Below, one piece after another: positions 7,730-15,386 of a stretch of 64,000 nucleotides of DNA; the stretch's first letter is position 1; each line of letters opens with the position of its first letter. Location: assembly GCF_003205615.1 (NCBI RefSeq), contig NZ_PYBV01000013.1, forward strand, positions 1 to 64,000. The letters run 5' to 3'. The stretch comes from Micromonospora arborensis. Its GTDB lineage: Bacteria; Actinomycetota; Actinomycetes; Mycobacteriales; Micromonosporaceae. The translations under genes were made by a program, and so were the position numbers. Below the pieces are notes generated by a model. The model searched no databases and had not been told where the DNA came from. It saw nothing but the letters and a program-made list of their open reading frames with translations.

Positions 7730-8472
7730 TCGGTCTTCTCGAACATGGCCCACCGGCCGGCCCGCGGGTCCTCGCCGGCCTTGGTCCGGCGTGTGCACGG
7801 CCAGCAGCCGATCGACCCGTAGCCCTGCTTGAACAGCTCGTTGACCGGCACGTTGAAGCGGGCGATGTAGGCGTCCACATCCCCCTGGGACCACGCCGCG
7901 ATCGGGTTGACCTTGACCTTGCCGCGCCGCGCGTCGAAGGTCACCACCGGGGTGTTGGCCCGGCTGGGTGACTCGTCCCGACGCAGACCCGCGGCCCAGG
8001 CGTCGTACCCGGTCAGTGCCCGCTCCAGCGGCTCCACCTTGCGGAGCTGACAGCAGTCGTCCGGCGACTTGTTGAACAGCCGGGGGCCGTACTGGCCGTC
8101 CTGCTGGCCGACGGTGAGCCGGGGCCGGATCGACCGGACGTTCACCGGGAGCGTCCGGGCGACCTCGTCGCGCACCCGTAGCGTCTCGGGGAAGTGCAGG
8201 CCGGTGTCGAGGAAGACCACGTCCACCCCCGGGGCCACCCGGGACACCAGGTGGGCCAGCACGGCATCGGCCATCGAACTGGTGACGCAGAACCGGTCGC
8301 CGAAGGTCTGCGCCGCCCAGCGGGCGATCTCCAGCGCCGGGGCGCCCTCCAGGTCGCGAGCCGCCTGCTCGGCCAGCGACCGCAGCTCGTCCGGGTTGCG
8401 CCGGGCCGGATCGGCCGGCGTCGGACCACCCGGACCGACCAGGCCCAGGCCGGTGGCGGAGACGAGGCTCAT
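7711..8472 (-). CDS. cysH: Phosphoadenylyl/adenylyl-sulfate reductase
   Basis: This 253-residue enzyme reduces activated sulfate to sulfite using thioredoxin. It has the paired cysteines C140-C141 and the CxxC at C223/C226, which bind a [4Fe-4S] cluster. The catalytic cysteine is in the C-terminal ECGLH (C249). The cluster cysteines indicate the APS-using class. SSMADAVLAHL (65-75) is the PP-loop-like nucleotide site. ATG 8472 overlaps the stop of the upstream zinc-ribbon gene (ATGA), showing translational coupling. Confidence 0.94.
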   Translation of the reverse strand: MSLVSATGLGLVGPGGPTPADPARRNPDELRSLAEQAARDLEGAPALEIARWAAQTFGDRFCVTSSMADAVLAHLVSRVAPGVDVVFLDTGLHFPETLRVRDEVARTLPVNVRSIRPRLTVGQQDGQYGPRLFNKSPDDCCQLRKVEPLERALTGYDAWAAGLRRDESPSRANTPVVTFDARRGKVKVNPIAAWSQGDVDAYIARFNVPVNELFKQGYGSIGCWPCTRRTKAGEDPRAGRWAMFEKTECGLHV

Positions 8473-8630
8473 CGGGTCACCGCCCGCGAGAGCAGCCCGG
8501 TGAACTTCACCGAGAAGACCCGGGTGCAGGCGTGGCACTCCCAGGCGCCGTGCCCCGCCTCGTGCGGCCGCAGGTCTTCCTCCCCGCAGTACGGGCAGTA
8601 CAGAGGTGCCGCTCGGTTCTCGCTGCTCAC
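8469..8630 (-). CDS. Small zinc-ribbon protein of the sulfite-reductase operon
   Basis: This 53-residue protein has two CxxC pairs, YCPYCGEEDL (C12, C15) and WECHACTRVF (C32, C35), a classic zinc ribbon. The GTG start at 8630 overlaps the sir stop by two bases and the stop overlaps the cysH start (ATGA), so it is tightly coupled between the two. From memory, similar small proteins sit at this position in other actinobacteria. Its function is not established; an iron-sulfur or metal-handling partner for Sir or CysH is a guess. Confidence 0.8.
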   Translation of the reverse strand: MSSENRAAPLYCPYCGEEDLRPHEAGHGAWECHACTRVFSVKFTGLLSRAVTR

Positions 8631-10339
8631 CGCAGTTCCTCCTCGTCGACTCTGATCACCCAGTTGGCGAACGTCTCGCCCTCGCTCCGACCGGCCAGGT
8701 ATCGGCGGGCCAGCCGCTCCACGTACTCCGGAAGCTCCTCGGCGGTGGTCTTCAGACCGCGTAGCTTGCGGCCGAAACCGGCGGTCTGCCCCTGGGCCAT
8801 GCCCAGCCCGCCGCCCAGGTGCACCTGGAAACCCTCCACCTGCCGACCGTCCGGGCCGACCACCAGCTGGCCCTTGAGCCCGATGTCGGCCACCTGGGTG
8901 CGGGCGCACGCGTTCGGGCAGCCGTTGATGTGGATCGAGATGTCCGCGTCGAAGTCACGCAGCCGCTGCTCCAGCCGGGCCACCAACTCCTCACCGCGGG
9001 CCTTCGTCTCGACGATGGCCAACTTGCAGTACTCGATGCCGGTGCAGGCCATCGTGCCGCGCCGCCACGCCGAGGGCCGGGCCTCCAAGCCGATGCCGCG
9101 CAGCGCGTCGACAAGCGACTCCGTCCGCTCCGACGGCACGTCGAGCACCAGCAGCTTCTGGTACGGGGTGAGTCGCACCCGGTCACTGCCGTGCGCCTCG
9201 ACCACGTCGGCCAGTTGGGCGAGCTGCTTGCCGGAGACCCGCCCGACCACCGGGGCCGCGCCCACGTAGTGCCGCCCGTCGGCCTGCTCGTGCACGCCCA
9301 CGTGGTCGACCGGCTTGGACGGCAGGGTCGGCGCCGGGCCGTCGAGCAGCGTCCGGCCGAGATAGTCCTTCTCCAGGACCTCGCGGAAGCGCTCCACGCC
9401 CCAGTCGGCCACCAGGAACTTCAGCCGGGCCCGGTTGCGCAGCCGCCGGTAGCCGTAGTCGCGGAAGATCCCGACCACCCCGGCCCACACGTCGGGCACC
9501 TCGGCCAGCGGCACCCAGACGCCGAGCCGCTGGGCGAGCATCGGGTTGGTGGAGAGACCCCCACCGACCCAGACGTCGAAACCCGGGCCGTGCTCGGGGT
9601 GGTCGACGCCGAGGAAGGCGATGTCGTTCGACTCGTACGGGGTGTCGACCAGCCAGGAGATCGACGTCTTGAACTTGCGGGGGAGGTTGGAGAACTGCTT
9701 GTCCCCGACGTACCGGGCGACGATCTCGTCGATCGCCGGGGTCGGGTCGAGGATCTCGTCGCGGGCCACCCCGGCGACCGGGCTGCCCAGCACGATCCGC
9801 GGGCAGTCGCCACACGCCTCGGTGGTCTGCAGGCCGACCGACTCCAGCCGGCGCCAGATCTCCGGCATGTCCTCGACCCGGATCCAGTGGTACTGGATGT
9901 TCTGCCGGTCGGTGATGTCGGCGGTGTCCCGCGCGAACTCCCGGGAGATGTCCGCGATCACCCGCAACTGGGCCAGGCTGAGCTGGCCGCCGTCGATGCG
10001 GACCCGGAGCATGAAGAACTCGTCCTCCAGCTCGTGCGGCTCCAGCACGGCCGTGCGCCCGCCGTCGATGCCCGCCTTGCGCTGGGTGTAGAGGCCCCAC
10101 CAGCGGAAACGGCCGCGCAGATCCTGCGGGTCGATGGAGGCGAAGCCGCGGTGGGCGTAGATGGTCTCGATGCGGGCCCGGACGTTCAGCGGGTCGTCGT
10201 CCTTCTTGATCCGCTCGTTGGGGTTGAGCGGCTCGCGGTGGCCGAGCGCCCACTGACCCTCACCCCGTGGGCGGCGCGGGGCCCGCGCCGGGCGGGCCGT
10301 CGGGCCCTCGGGACGGGCCGGGGTGCTGCTGACCGCCAT
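8627..10339 (-). CDS. sir: Ferredoxin-dependent sulfite (nitrite) reductase
   Basis: This 570-residue siroheme/[4Fe-4S] enzyme carries out the six-electron reduction of sulfite to sulfide. Two ferrodoxin-like repeats are visible; the C-terminal half has the cluster/siroheme cysteines in ACTGIEYCKLA and NGCPNACARTQ, with TEACGDCPRI earlier. The operon context (cysH, sirB-like) favours sulfite over nitrite as substrate. ATG 10339 follows GGAGG; the N-terminal ~35 residues are low-complexity (Arg, Pro, Ala). Upstream lie a leader peptide ORF and a hairpin that could mask the SD. Confidence 0.92.
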   Translation of the reverse strand: MAVSSTPARPEGPTARPARAPRRPRGEGQWALGHREPLNPNERIKKDDDPLNVRARIETIYAHRGFASIDPQDLRGRFRWWGLYTQRKAGIDGGRTAVLEPHELEDEFFMLRVRIDGGQLSLAQLRVIADISREFARDTADITDRQNIQYHWIRVEDMPEIWRRLESVGLQTTEACGDCPRIVLGSPVAGVARDEILDPTPAIDEIVARYVGDKQFSNLPRKFKTSISWLVDTPYESNDIAFLGVDHPEHGPGFDVWVGGGLSTNPMLAQRLGVWVPLAEVPDVWAGVVGIFRDYGYRRLRNRARLKFLVADWGVERFREVLEKDYLGRTLLDGPAPTLPSKPVDHVGVHEQADGRHYVGAAPVVGRVSGKQLAQLADVVEAHGSDRVRLTPYQKLLVLDVPSERTESLVDALRGIGLEARPSAWRRGTMACTGIEYCKLAIVETKARGEELVARLEQRLRDFDADISIHINGCPNACARTQVADIGLKGQLVVGPDGRQVEGFQVHLGGGLGMAQGQTAGFGRKLRGLKTTAEELPEYVERLARRYLAGRSEGETFANWVIRVDEEELR

Positions 10340-10350
10340 CGGGGCGTCCT

Positions 10351-10420
10351 CCGTTGTCTGCTGTGCCTCGGGCGTGCGCGGGGCGCGGCGGCCGGCCCGG
10401 CGAAGCGGGCGGGACAACGG
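10351..10420 (-). promoter_or_regulatory. Possible SD-sequestering hairpin in the sir leader
   Basis: In the minus-strand transcript, CCGTTGTC (10420-10413) is perfectly complementary to GACAACGG (10358-10351), which overlaps the sir SD sequence GGAGG. The pairing would hide the SD with a ~54-nt loop and lies between the leader peptide ORF and sir. An 8-bp match can occur by chance, so this is suggestive only. Confidence 0.4.
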
Positions 10421-10473
10421 TGTCTTCAGACAGCCGGCGCGGAGCGCGCCCGAGACGGATTGGTCGGGCGTCG

Positions 10474-10560
10474 TCAGTAGGCCGGACAGATCGCGCTGAA
10501 CACGCGGCCGTAATCGACGTGGCGACGGGCCACGAAGCGGCGGACGACAGCGGCGGTCAT
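10474..10560 (-). CDS. Leader peptide upstream of the sir operon
   Basis: This 28-codon ORF starts at ATG 10560 and contains the core ARRHVDYGRVFSAIC. Short peptides with the pattern RRHVD-x-x-RV-x-SA-x-C are known (annotated as putative leader peptides) upstream of sulfur-metabolism genes in actinobacteria. The single cysteine near the end suggests that charging of tRNA-Cys, or cysteine itself, is sensed during its translation. It stops 135 nt upstream of sir. Almost no 5' leader is expected if transcription begins just before the ATG. Confidence 0.8.
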   Translation of the reverse strand: MTAAVVRRFVARRHVDYGRVFSAICPAY

Positions 10561-10633
10561 GGGGCCTATGCTGCCACACCGCATGGGGGCCGGCCAATGT
10601 CCACGTGCGGGATCCCACATCACGGGCCGAACG

Positions 10634-10783
10634 CTAGCCGACCAGCTGGTCACCGAGGACAGTTCGGGCATAGCGCACCACCCGCCCCTGCCGTACGCCG
10701 GCGATCAGGCCGTTGTCCCGCAGCGTGGTGAGGTGGTGCGACCGGCCCGCGATGCCCGCCTGGCGTCCACCGGCTGCCGCGAG
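10634..10783 (-). pseudogene. Remnant of an ArsR-family regulator (C-terminal winged helix only)
   Basis: About 49 codons encode GRSHHLTTLRDNGLIAGVR followed by QGRVVRYARTVLGD, clearly the recognition helix and wing of an ArsR/SmtB repressor. The N-terminal ~40 residues are missing: the frame continues into unrelated sequence overlapping the divergent glycosyltransferase start, and neither other frame supplies the missing part. No good start codon or SD is present. I read it as a decayed gene truncated when the neighbouring gene was brought in. Confidence 0.65.
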
Positions 10784-10823
10784 CTGACACCCACGACCGG
10801 GATAGCCGTGGCAGGCTCGGACC

Positions 10824-12332
10824 GTGGGCAGATTGTCCGAGAAGTCGACCGGGGCGGCGTGGGGCGACCTGCGCCGCCTGCCGGTCTGGCTTGCCCCGGC
10901 GCTGCTGACCCTGGCGGTGACCCTGACCGGGCTGGGCTCCGCCCAGCTCTGGCGCGACGAGTTGGCGACCTGGAGCGCGGCCACCCGGTCACCGCACGAC
11001 CTGGCCCGGCTGGCCGGCACCATCGACGCCGCCACCGGGCCGTACTACCTGCTGATGCACGGCTGGACCGCGGTCGTCGGCGACTCCACGATCGCCCTCC
11101 GCGTACCGGCCGTGCTGGCGATGACCGTGGCCGCCGGGTTGCTCGCCGTGCTCGGCGCCTGGCTCGTCGACCGACGAACCGGCCTCTTCGCCGGGCTGCT
11201 GTTCGCGGTGCTCCCCGGCACCTCGCGCTACGGGCAGGAGGCCCGCCCGTACGCGCTGGCCACCATGCTCGCGGTGCTCGCCACCCTGTTGCTGGTGAGC
11301 GCGCTCCGTCGGCCGAGCTGGGCCCGTTGGGCCGGGTACGCGGCCGCCGTCGCCGCTCTCGGACTCATCCACCTGATCGCTCTCACCCTGCTCGCCGCGC
11401 ACGCGCTGATCGTCCTGCTCGCCTGGTGGCGTGGCACGGTCGCGGCCGGCATCGCCGCCCCGGCTGACGGCGGCGCTGAGCGGGACCGGCGGGTATGGCG
11501 GTGGGTGGTCGCCGTGGTGCCGGTCGTGCTGCTGGTCATTCCCCTGTTGCTCAAGGCCCGGGCCCAGCGGTCTCGGCAGCTGAACTGGGTCGACCTGGCT
11601 CGACTGGACGACCTCACCGCCCTGCCCGGCGGCGTGACCCAGAGCAGCGTGGTGGGCGGCCTGCTGGTCGGGGTCGCCGCGCTCGGCGCGGCCCGGCTCG
11701 GGCGGCGTGCCCTGCTGCCGGTGAGCGCGGTGCTGCTGCCCGTGTTGCTGCTCTTCGCCGCCGGCACGGTCGTCGCGCTGTGGGTGCCCCGGTACCTGGT
11801 CTTCGTGGTGCCCTTCGCCTGCCTACTGGCGGGCGCGGCGCTGGCCGCGGTGGCCGCGCCGGCCGCGCTCGTCGTGGTGGTCCTGGCCGGGCTGCTCGGC
11901 CTGCCCGACCAGACCGCGCTGCGGCGGACCCACGAGTGGCCGCGCAGCGCACCAGTGGACTACGCGGGCGCGGCGCGGGTGATCGCGGACGGTCAGCGGC
12001 CGGGCGACGCGGTGGTCTACTCGCCCCGGCAGAGCTGGCTCTTCCTCGACCTCGGCATCGAGTACCACCTCGACGACCCGCCAAGGGACGTGCTGGCCAC
12101 CGAGGACGAGGTCCGCCGGGGTGACCTGTGGGCCGCCGAGTGCCCACAACCGGCACAGTGCCTGGCCGGTACCACACGGGTGTGGCTGGTCATCTCCGGC
12201 CGGCACGCGGAGCCGCTGGCCGCCGTGACCGGGGTCAAGGGCGACGCGCTACGCGCGGACTTCACCGTCGCCCAGGTCTGGCAGCGCCCCGGCCTGACCG
12301 TCGCGCTGCTGACCAGCCGCCCCGACCGCTGA
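10824..12332 (+). CDS. GT-C-fold membrane glycosyltransferase (GT39/ArnT-like)
   Basis: This 502-residue polytopic membrane protein has the first extracytoplasmic loop motif LWRDELATW, where the Asp-Glu pair is the usual GT-C catalytic/metal site, and a later RYGQEARPYAL segment typical of GT39/ArnT-like enzymes. About ten hydrophobic helices fill residues 20-370, and a soluble C-terminal domain of ~130 residues follows. Such enzymes transfer sugars from polyprenyl-phosphate donors on the outer face of the membrane; donor and acceptor are unknown. The start at GTG 10824 lies just beyond the ArsR remnant. Confidence 0.8.
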   Translation: MGRLSEKSTGAAWGDLRRLPVWLAPALLTLAVTLTGLGSAQLWRDELATWSAATRSPHDLARLAGTIDAATGPYYLLMHGWTAVVGDSTIALRVPAVLAMTVAAGLLAVLGAWLVDRRTGLFAGLLFAVLPGTSRYGQEARPYALATMLAVLATLLLVSALRRPSWARWAGYAAAVAALGLIHLIALTLLAAHALIVLLAWWRGTVAAGIAAPADGGAERDRRVWRWVVAVVPVVLLVIPLLLKARAQRSRQLNWVDLARLDDLTALPGGVTQSSVVGGLLVGVAALGAARLGRRALLPVSAVLLPVLLLFAAGTVVALWVPRYLVFVVPFACLLAGAALAAVAAPAALVVVVLAGLLGLPDQTALRRTHEWPRSAPVDYAGAARVIADGQRPGDAVVYSPRQSWLFLDLGIEYHLDDPPRDVLATEDEVRRGDLWAAECPQPAQCLAGTTRVWLVISGRHAEPLAAVTGVKGDALRADFTVAQVWQRPGLTVALLTSRPDR

Positions 12333-12428
12333 CCCGCCCGGTTGCCACCTCGGACCCGTCAGTCGGCGGTCCGCCGGAAGCCGCGGCCGGTTGCCCCGCC
12401 CATCGTCAGACCGCCGTCCCCTCAGTAG

Positions 12429-12472
12429 GCGATATACCTGGGAGTCATATCTATGACCCACAGGTATATCGC
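12429..12472. repeat. 44-bp AT-rich palindrome in a convergent intergenic region
   Basis: GCGATATACCTG (12429-12440) and CAGGTATATCGC (12461-12472) are perfect 12-bp inverted repeats. The 20-bp centre is itself nearly palindromic (GTCAT-ATCT-ATGAC). It is much more AT-rich than its surroundings and looks like a regulator operator, yet it lies between two convergent genes where a terminator would be expected. There is no T-tract. Confidence 0.75.
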
Positions 12473-12541
12473 TCACAACGACAGGACCCCTCGGGCGCGA
12501 CGCGCCGCCCTGCCGGACGGCGAACGCACCGCGCGCGACGG

Positions 12542-14140
12542 TCAGGCCTGCGAGCGGCCTTCGTGGGCGTTGCGGGCGAGCGGGACGACAAGCATCGCCT
12601 CGGTGCCGCCGTTGGCACCGGCGCGCAGCTCGATGGTGCCGCGCAGCTCCCCGGTGACCAGGGCTCGGACGATCTGCAGGCCGAGGCGGCTGCCGCGTTC
12701 GGCGTCGAAGTCGGGCGGCAGCCCACGCCCGTTGTCCGTCACCGAGACATGCAGCATCTTGCGGAACCGGTGCGCCGACACCACCACCTCCGGCCGCACC
12801 GACGGGTCGGCCTCCGCAACGGCGGCCGGCACGAATGCAGGGCCGGCCACGGCGGAGGCGGGCTCGTCGTCCGCCTCGTCGGCCGGCGGGAAGCCGTGCT
12901 CGACGGCGTTGAGCAGCAGCTCGTTGAGGACCATCACCAGCGAGGTCGCGATCTCCGCCGGCAGCACACCGAAGCTGCCCCGCCGACGCATGCCGACGCT
13001 CACCTCGGTCGCGGCCACCTCGGTCGCGGCACTGGCCACCCGGTCGACGATGCCGTCGAACTCGACCGCCTCGTCGCTGGACATGGAGAGCGTCTCGTGC
13101 ACCAGCGCGATCGAGGCGACCCGGCGGACCGACTCCTCCAGGGCGACCCGGGCCTCCGGCATGGCCACCCGGCGGGCCTGCAACCGCAGCAGCGCGGCAA
13201 CGGTCTGGAGGTTGTTCTTCACCCGGTGGTGGATCTCCCGGATCGTGGCGTCCTTGGTGATCAGGGCCCGATCGCGGCGGCGAACCTCGGTGATGTCCCG
13301 CACCAGCACGAGCGCGCCGATCGGCACCCCGGCCGGCATCAGTGGCAGCGCCCGGGTGAGCATCGTCGCGCCACGTGCGTCGATCTCGCGTCGGGGCGGC
13401 GCCTCACCGCGCAGCGCGGCCAGGATGCCGTTCGACGCCTCGGTGCCGTCCAGCGGGTCGCCGGCGAGCCGGCGGTGCAGCGCGGCCAGGTCCTCGCCCA
13501 CCAGATGGGAGGCGTAACCCAACCGGCGGTACGCCGACTGCGCGTTCGGGCTCGCGTAGGTGACCTTGCCGCCGGCGTCCAGCCGCACCAGGCCGTCACC
13601 GACCCGGGGCGCGGAGGTGGTCTCACCCGGGTGCCGGGGTGGCGGGAAGGTGCCGTCCGCGATCATCTGGGCCAGGTCGTCGGCCGTGGTCAGGTAGTTG
13701 AGCTCAAGCTGGCTGGGGGTACGCGCGGTGGAGAGGTTGGTGTCCCGGCCCACCACGGCGATGACCTCTCCGGCCTCCCCCTCGGCGGTTCGCAGACGGA
13801 CCGGAATCGCCTCGTGCCGGGCGGGAACGTCGCCGTACCAGACCGGGTCGCCCTCCCGCCAGATCCGGCCCTGGGAGTACGCCACCCCCAGGTGCGCCAC
13901 CTCCGACCCGCCGACGATCCGTCCCACCTGGTCGTCCTGGTAGGCGGTGGGTGCGGTGGTCGGGCGGACCTGGGCGACGCAGAGAAACGTGCCGTCGGCG
14001 TCGACCGGCACCCAGAGCAGCAGGTCAGCGAAGGACAGATCGGAGAGCAACTGCCAGTCGCCGGCGATCCGGTGCAGGTGGTCGATGTCGGCCGGACGGA
14101 GATGGGTGTGCTCCTCGGCGAGGTCGCGCAGCGTGGACAC
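12542..14140 (-). CDS. pdtaS: PdtaS-type sensor histidine kinase
   Basis: The 532-residue cytosolic kinase has an N-terminal GAF-like domain (about 1-150), a PAS-like domain (about 175-290), and a HisKA_2 dimerisation helix with the phospho-acceptor in EIHHRVKNNLQTVAALL. The C-terminal HATPase has NELLLNAVEHG and DNGRGLP. This matches PdtaS (Rv3220c), which phosphorylates the ANTAR response regulator PdtaR; no pdtaR is in this window. Its place next to whiB1 is as in mycobacteria, though here a sulfur operon and a glycosyltransferase lie between them. It is followed by the AT-rich palindrome. Confidence 0.9.
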   Translation of the reverse strand: MSTLRDLAEEHTHLRPADIDHLHRIAGDWQLLSDLSFADLLLWVPVDADGTFLCVAQVRPTTAPTAYQDDQVGRIVGGSEVAHLGVAYSQGRIWREGDPVWYGDVPARHEAIPVRLRTAEGEAGEVIAVVGRDTNLSTARTPSQLELNYLTTADDLAQMIADGTFPPPRHPGETTSAPRVGDGLVRLDAGGKVTYASPNAQSAYRRLGYASHLVGEDLAALHRRLAGDPLDGTEASNGILAALRGEAPPRREIDARGATMLTRALPLMPAGVPIGALVLVRDITEVRRRDRALITKDATIREIHHRVKNNLQTVAALLRLQARRVAMPEARVALEESVRRVASIALVHETLSMSSDEAVEFDGIVDRVASAATEVAATEVSVGMRRRGSFGVLPAEIATSLVMVLNELLLNAVEHGFPPADEADDEPASAVAGPAFVPAAVAEADPSVRPEVVVSAHRFRKMLHVSVTDNGRGLPPDFDAERGSRLGLQIVRALVTGELRGTIELRAGANGGTEAMLVVPLARNAHEGRSQA

Positions 14141-14165
14141 GGTGACCAGGGTGCCACGCCGGGCC

Positions 14166-15218
14166 TCACATCGTCGCGGTGACCTTCTTCAACCCGCGCG
14201 GCGCGTCCGGGTCCTCACCTCGCGTGAGCGCCAGGGCCAGCGCCAACCGCTGCAACGGCAGGATGTCCAGCAGCGGGGCGTACCGCTCGTCGACCTCGGG
14301 AACCGCCAGCCGGGTGGCACCCGGCACGTCGGCGGAGCCGACCACCACGACGTCGGCGCGGCGTTCGCCGAGGCGGGGCAGCACCTCGCCCATCGACCGT
14401 CCACCGGGGCCGGAGCCGACCAGGGCGAGCACCGGCACGTCCGGGTCGGTCATCGCGAGCGGGCCGTGCAGCAGGTCGGCGCCGGAGAAGGCGAGCGCCG
14501 GCAGGTAGGAGGTCTCCATCAGCTTCAACGCGGCCTCCCGCGCGGTCGGGTAGGCGTACCCCCGGCCGGTGGTGACGAGTTGGCGGGCGAACCGGTAGCG
14601 CGGCGCGAGCTGGGCCGGCGTGCCGTCGGTCAGGGTGCGGGCGGCCAGCTCGGGCAGGGCGTCGAGCGCCTGGCGTTCGGCCGCCGGGAGCACGCCGTCG
14701 CCGGCCCGGACGCCCTCCACCAGCATCAGCAGGGCGAGCAGTTCGGCGGTGTACGTCTTGGTGGCGGCCACCGCCCGCTCGTGCCCGGCGGCGATGTCGA
14801 TGCTCAACTCGGCGACGTCGACCAGCGGCGACCCTGGCGCGTTCGTCACCGCGAGGGTCAGCGCCCCGGACGCTCGGGCGGCGCGCAGCACCTCGGCCAG
14901 GTCGGGTGACCCGCCGCTCTGGCTGACCCCGACGACCAGCGCGTCGGACAGGTCGGGGCGGGCCCCGAACAGGGTGACCGCGCTGGGCGAGGCGAGCCCG
15001 GCGGGCAGGCCGAGCCGGATCTCGGTCAGATACGCCCCATAGAGGGCCGCGTGGTCCGAGGTGCCGCGGGCGGTGAAGACCACGTGCCGCGGCCGACGCT
15101 CGGCGATCACCGCCGCCACCCGGGCGATCTCGGTGGCGTTGGCGGCGGAGAGCAGCCGCGCGTAGCCGGCCGGCTGCTCCTCGATGTCGGCGGCCATCCC
15201 AGCCCCTGCACGTGTCAC
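14166..15218 (-). CDS. SIS-domain sugar isomerase/deaminase (AgaS/GlmS-C-like)
   Basis: About 350 residues contain two SIS domains. The first has FTARGTSDHAALYGAY and VGVSQSGGSPD, the phosphosugar-binding serine motif; the second ends in the GlmS-like tail. The N-terminal EEQPAGYARLL resembles the start of the GlmS isomerase domain, but the glutaminase domain is absent, so this is probably an amino-sugar-phosphate isomerase or deaminase. GTG 15218 has a GGGGGA SD 6 nt upstream; ATG 15197 is the alternative. The 130 bp upstream are AT-rich and contain an inverted repeat CCTGCTC/GAGCAGG. Confidence 0.83.
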   Translation of the reverse strand: MTRAGAGMAADIEEQPAGYARLLSAANATEIARVAAVIAERRPRHVVFTARGTSDHAALYGAYLTEIRLGLPAGLASPSAVTLFGARPDLSDALVVGVSQSGGSPDLAEVLRAARASGALTLAVTNAPGSPLVDVAELSIDIAAGHERAVAATKTYTAELLALLMLVEGVRAGDGVLPAAERQALDALPELAARTLTDGTPAQLAPRYRFARQLVTTGRGYAYPTAREAALKLMETSYLPALAFSGADLLHGPLAMTDPDVPVLALVGSGPGGRSMGEVLPRLGERRADVVVVGSADVPGATRLAVPEVDERYAPLLDILPLQRLALALALTRGEDPDAPRGLKKVTATM

Positions 15219-15386
15219 GGACACTCCCCCCTTGCGCGATTGCCGCGCGATTCCTGCTCAGTCTTGCACTTTTTATCGTATCTCAGCAATCGAACGAGCA
15301 GGAGTGCGCAGGCGATCACCGAATGATCCCAATATCAACTACGCTTGGCCGGCCACACACGGTCTAGGCTGCGACGAGAGGACGAC

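Noticed and set aside
8819..10480. 553-residue plus-strand ORF opposite sir
   Set aside because: Codon pattern and composition are those of an antisense shadow; no family motif; sir on the other strand is certain.
12128..14182. 684-residue plus-strand ORF opposite pdtaS
   Set aside because: Antisense shadow of high-GC coding DNA, rich in Arg/Gly/His with no motif.
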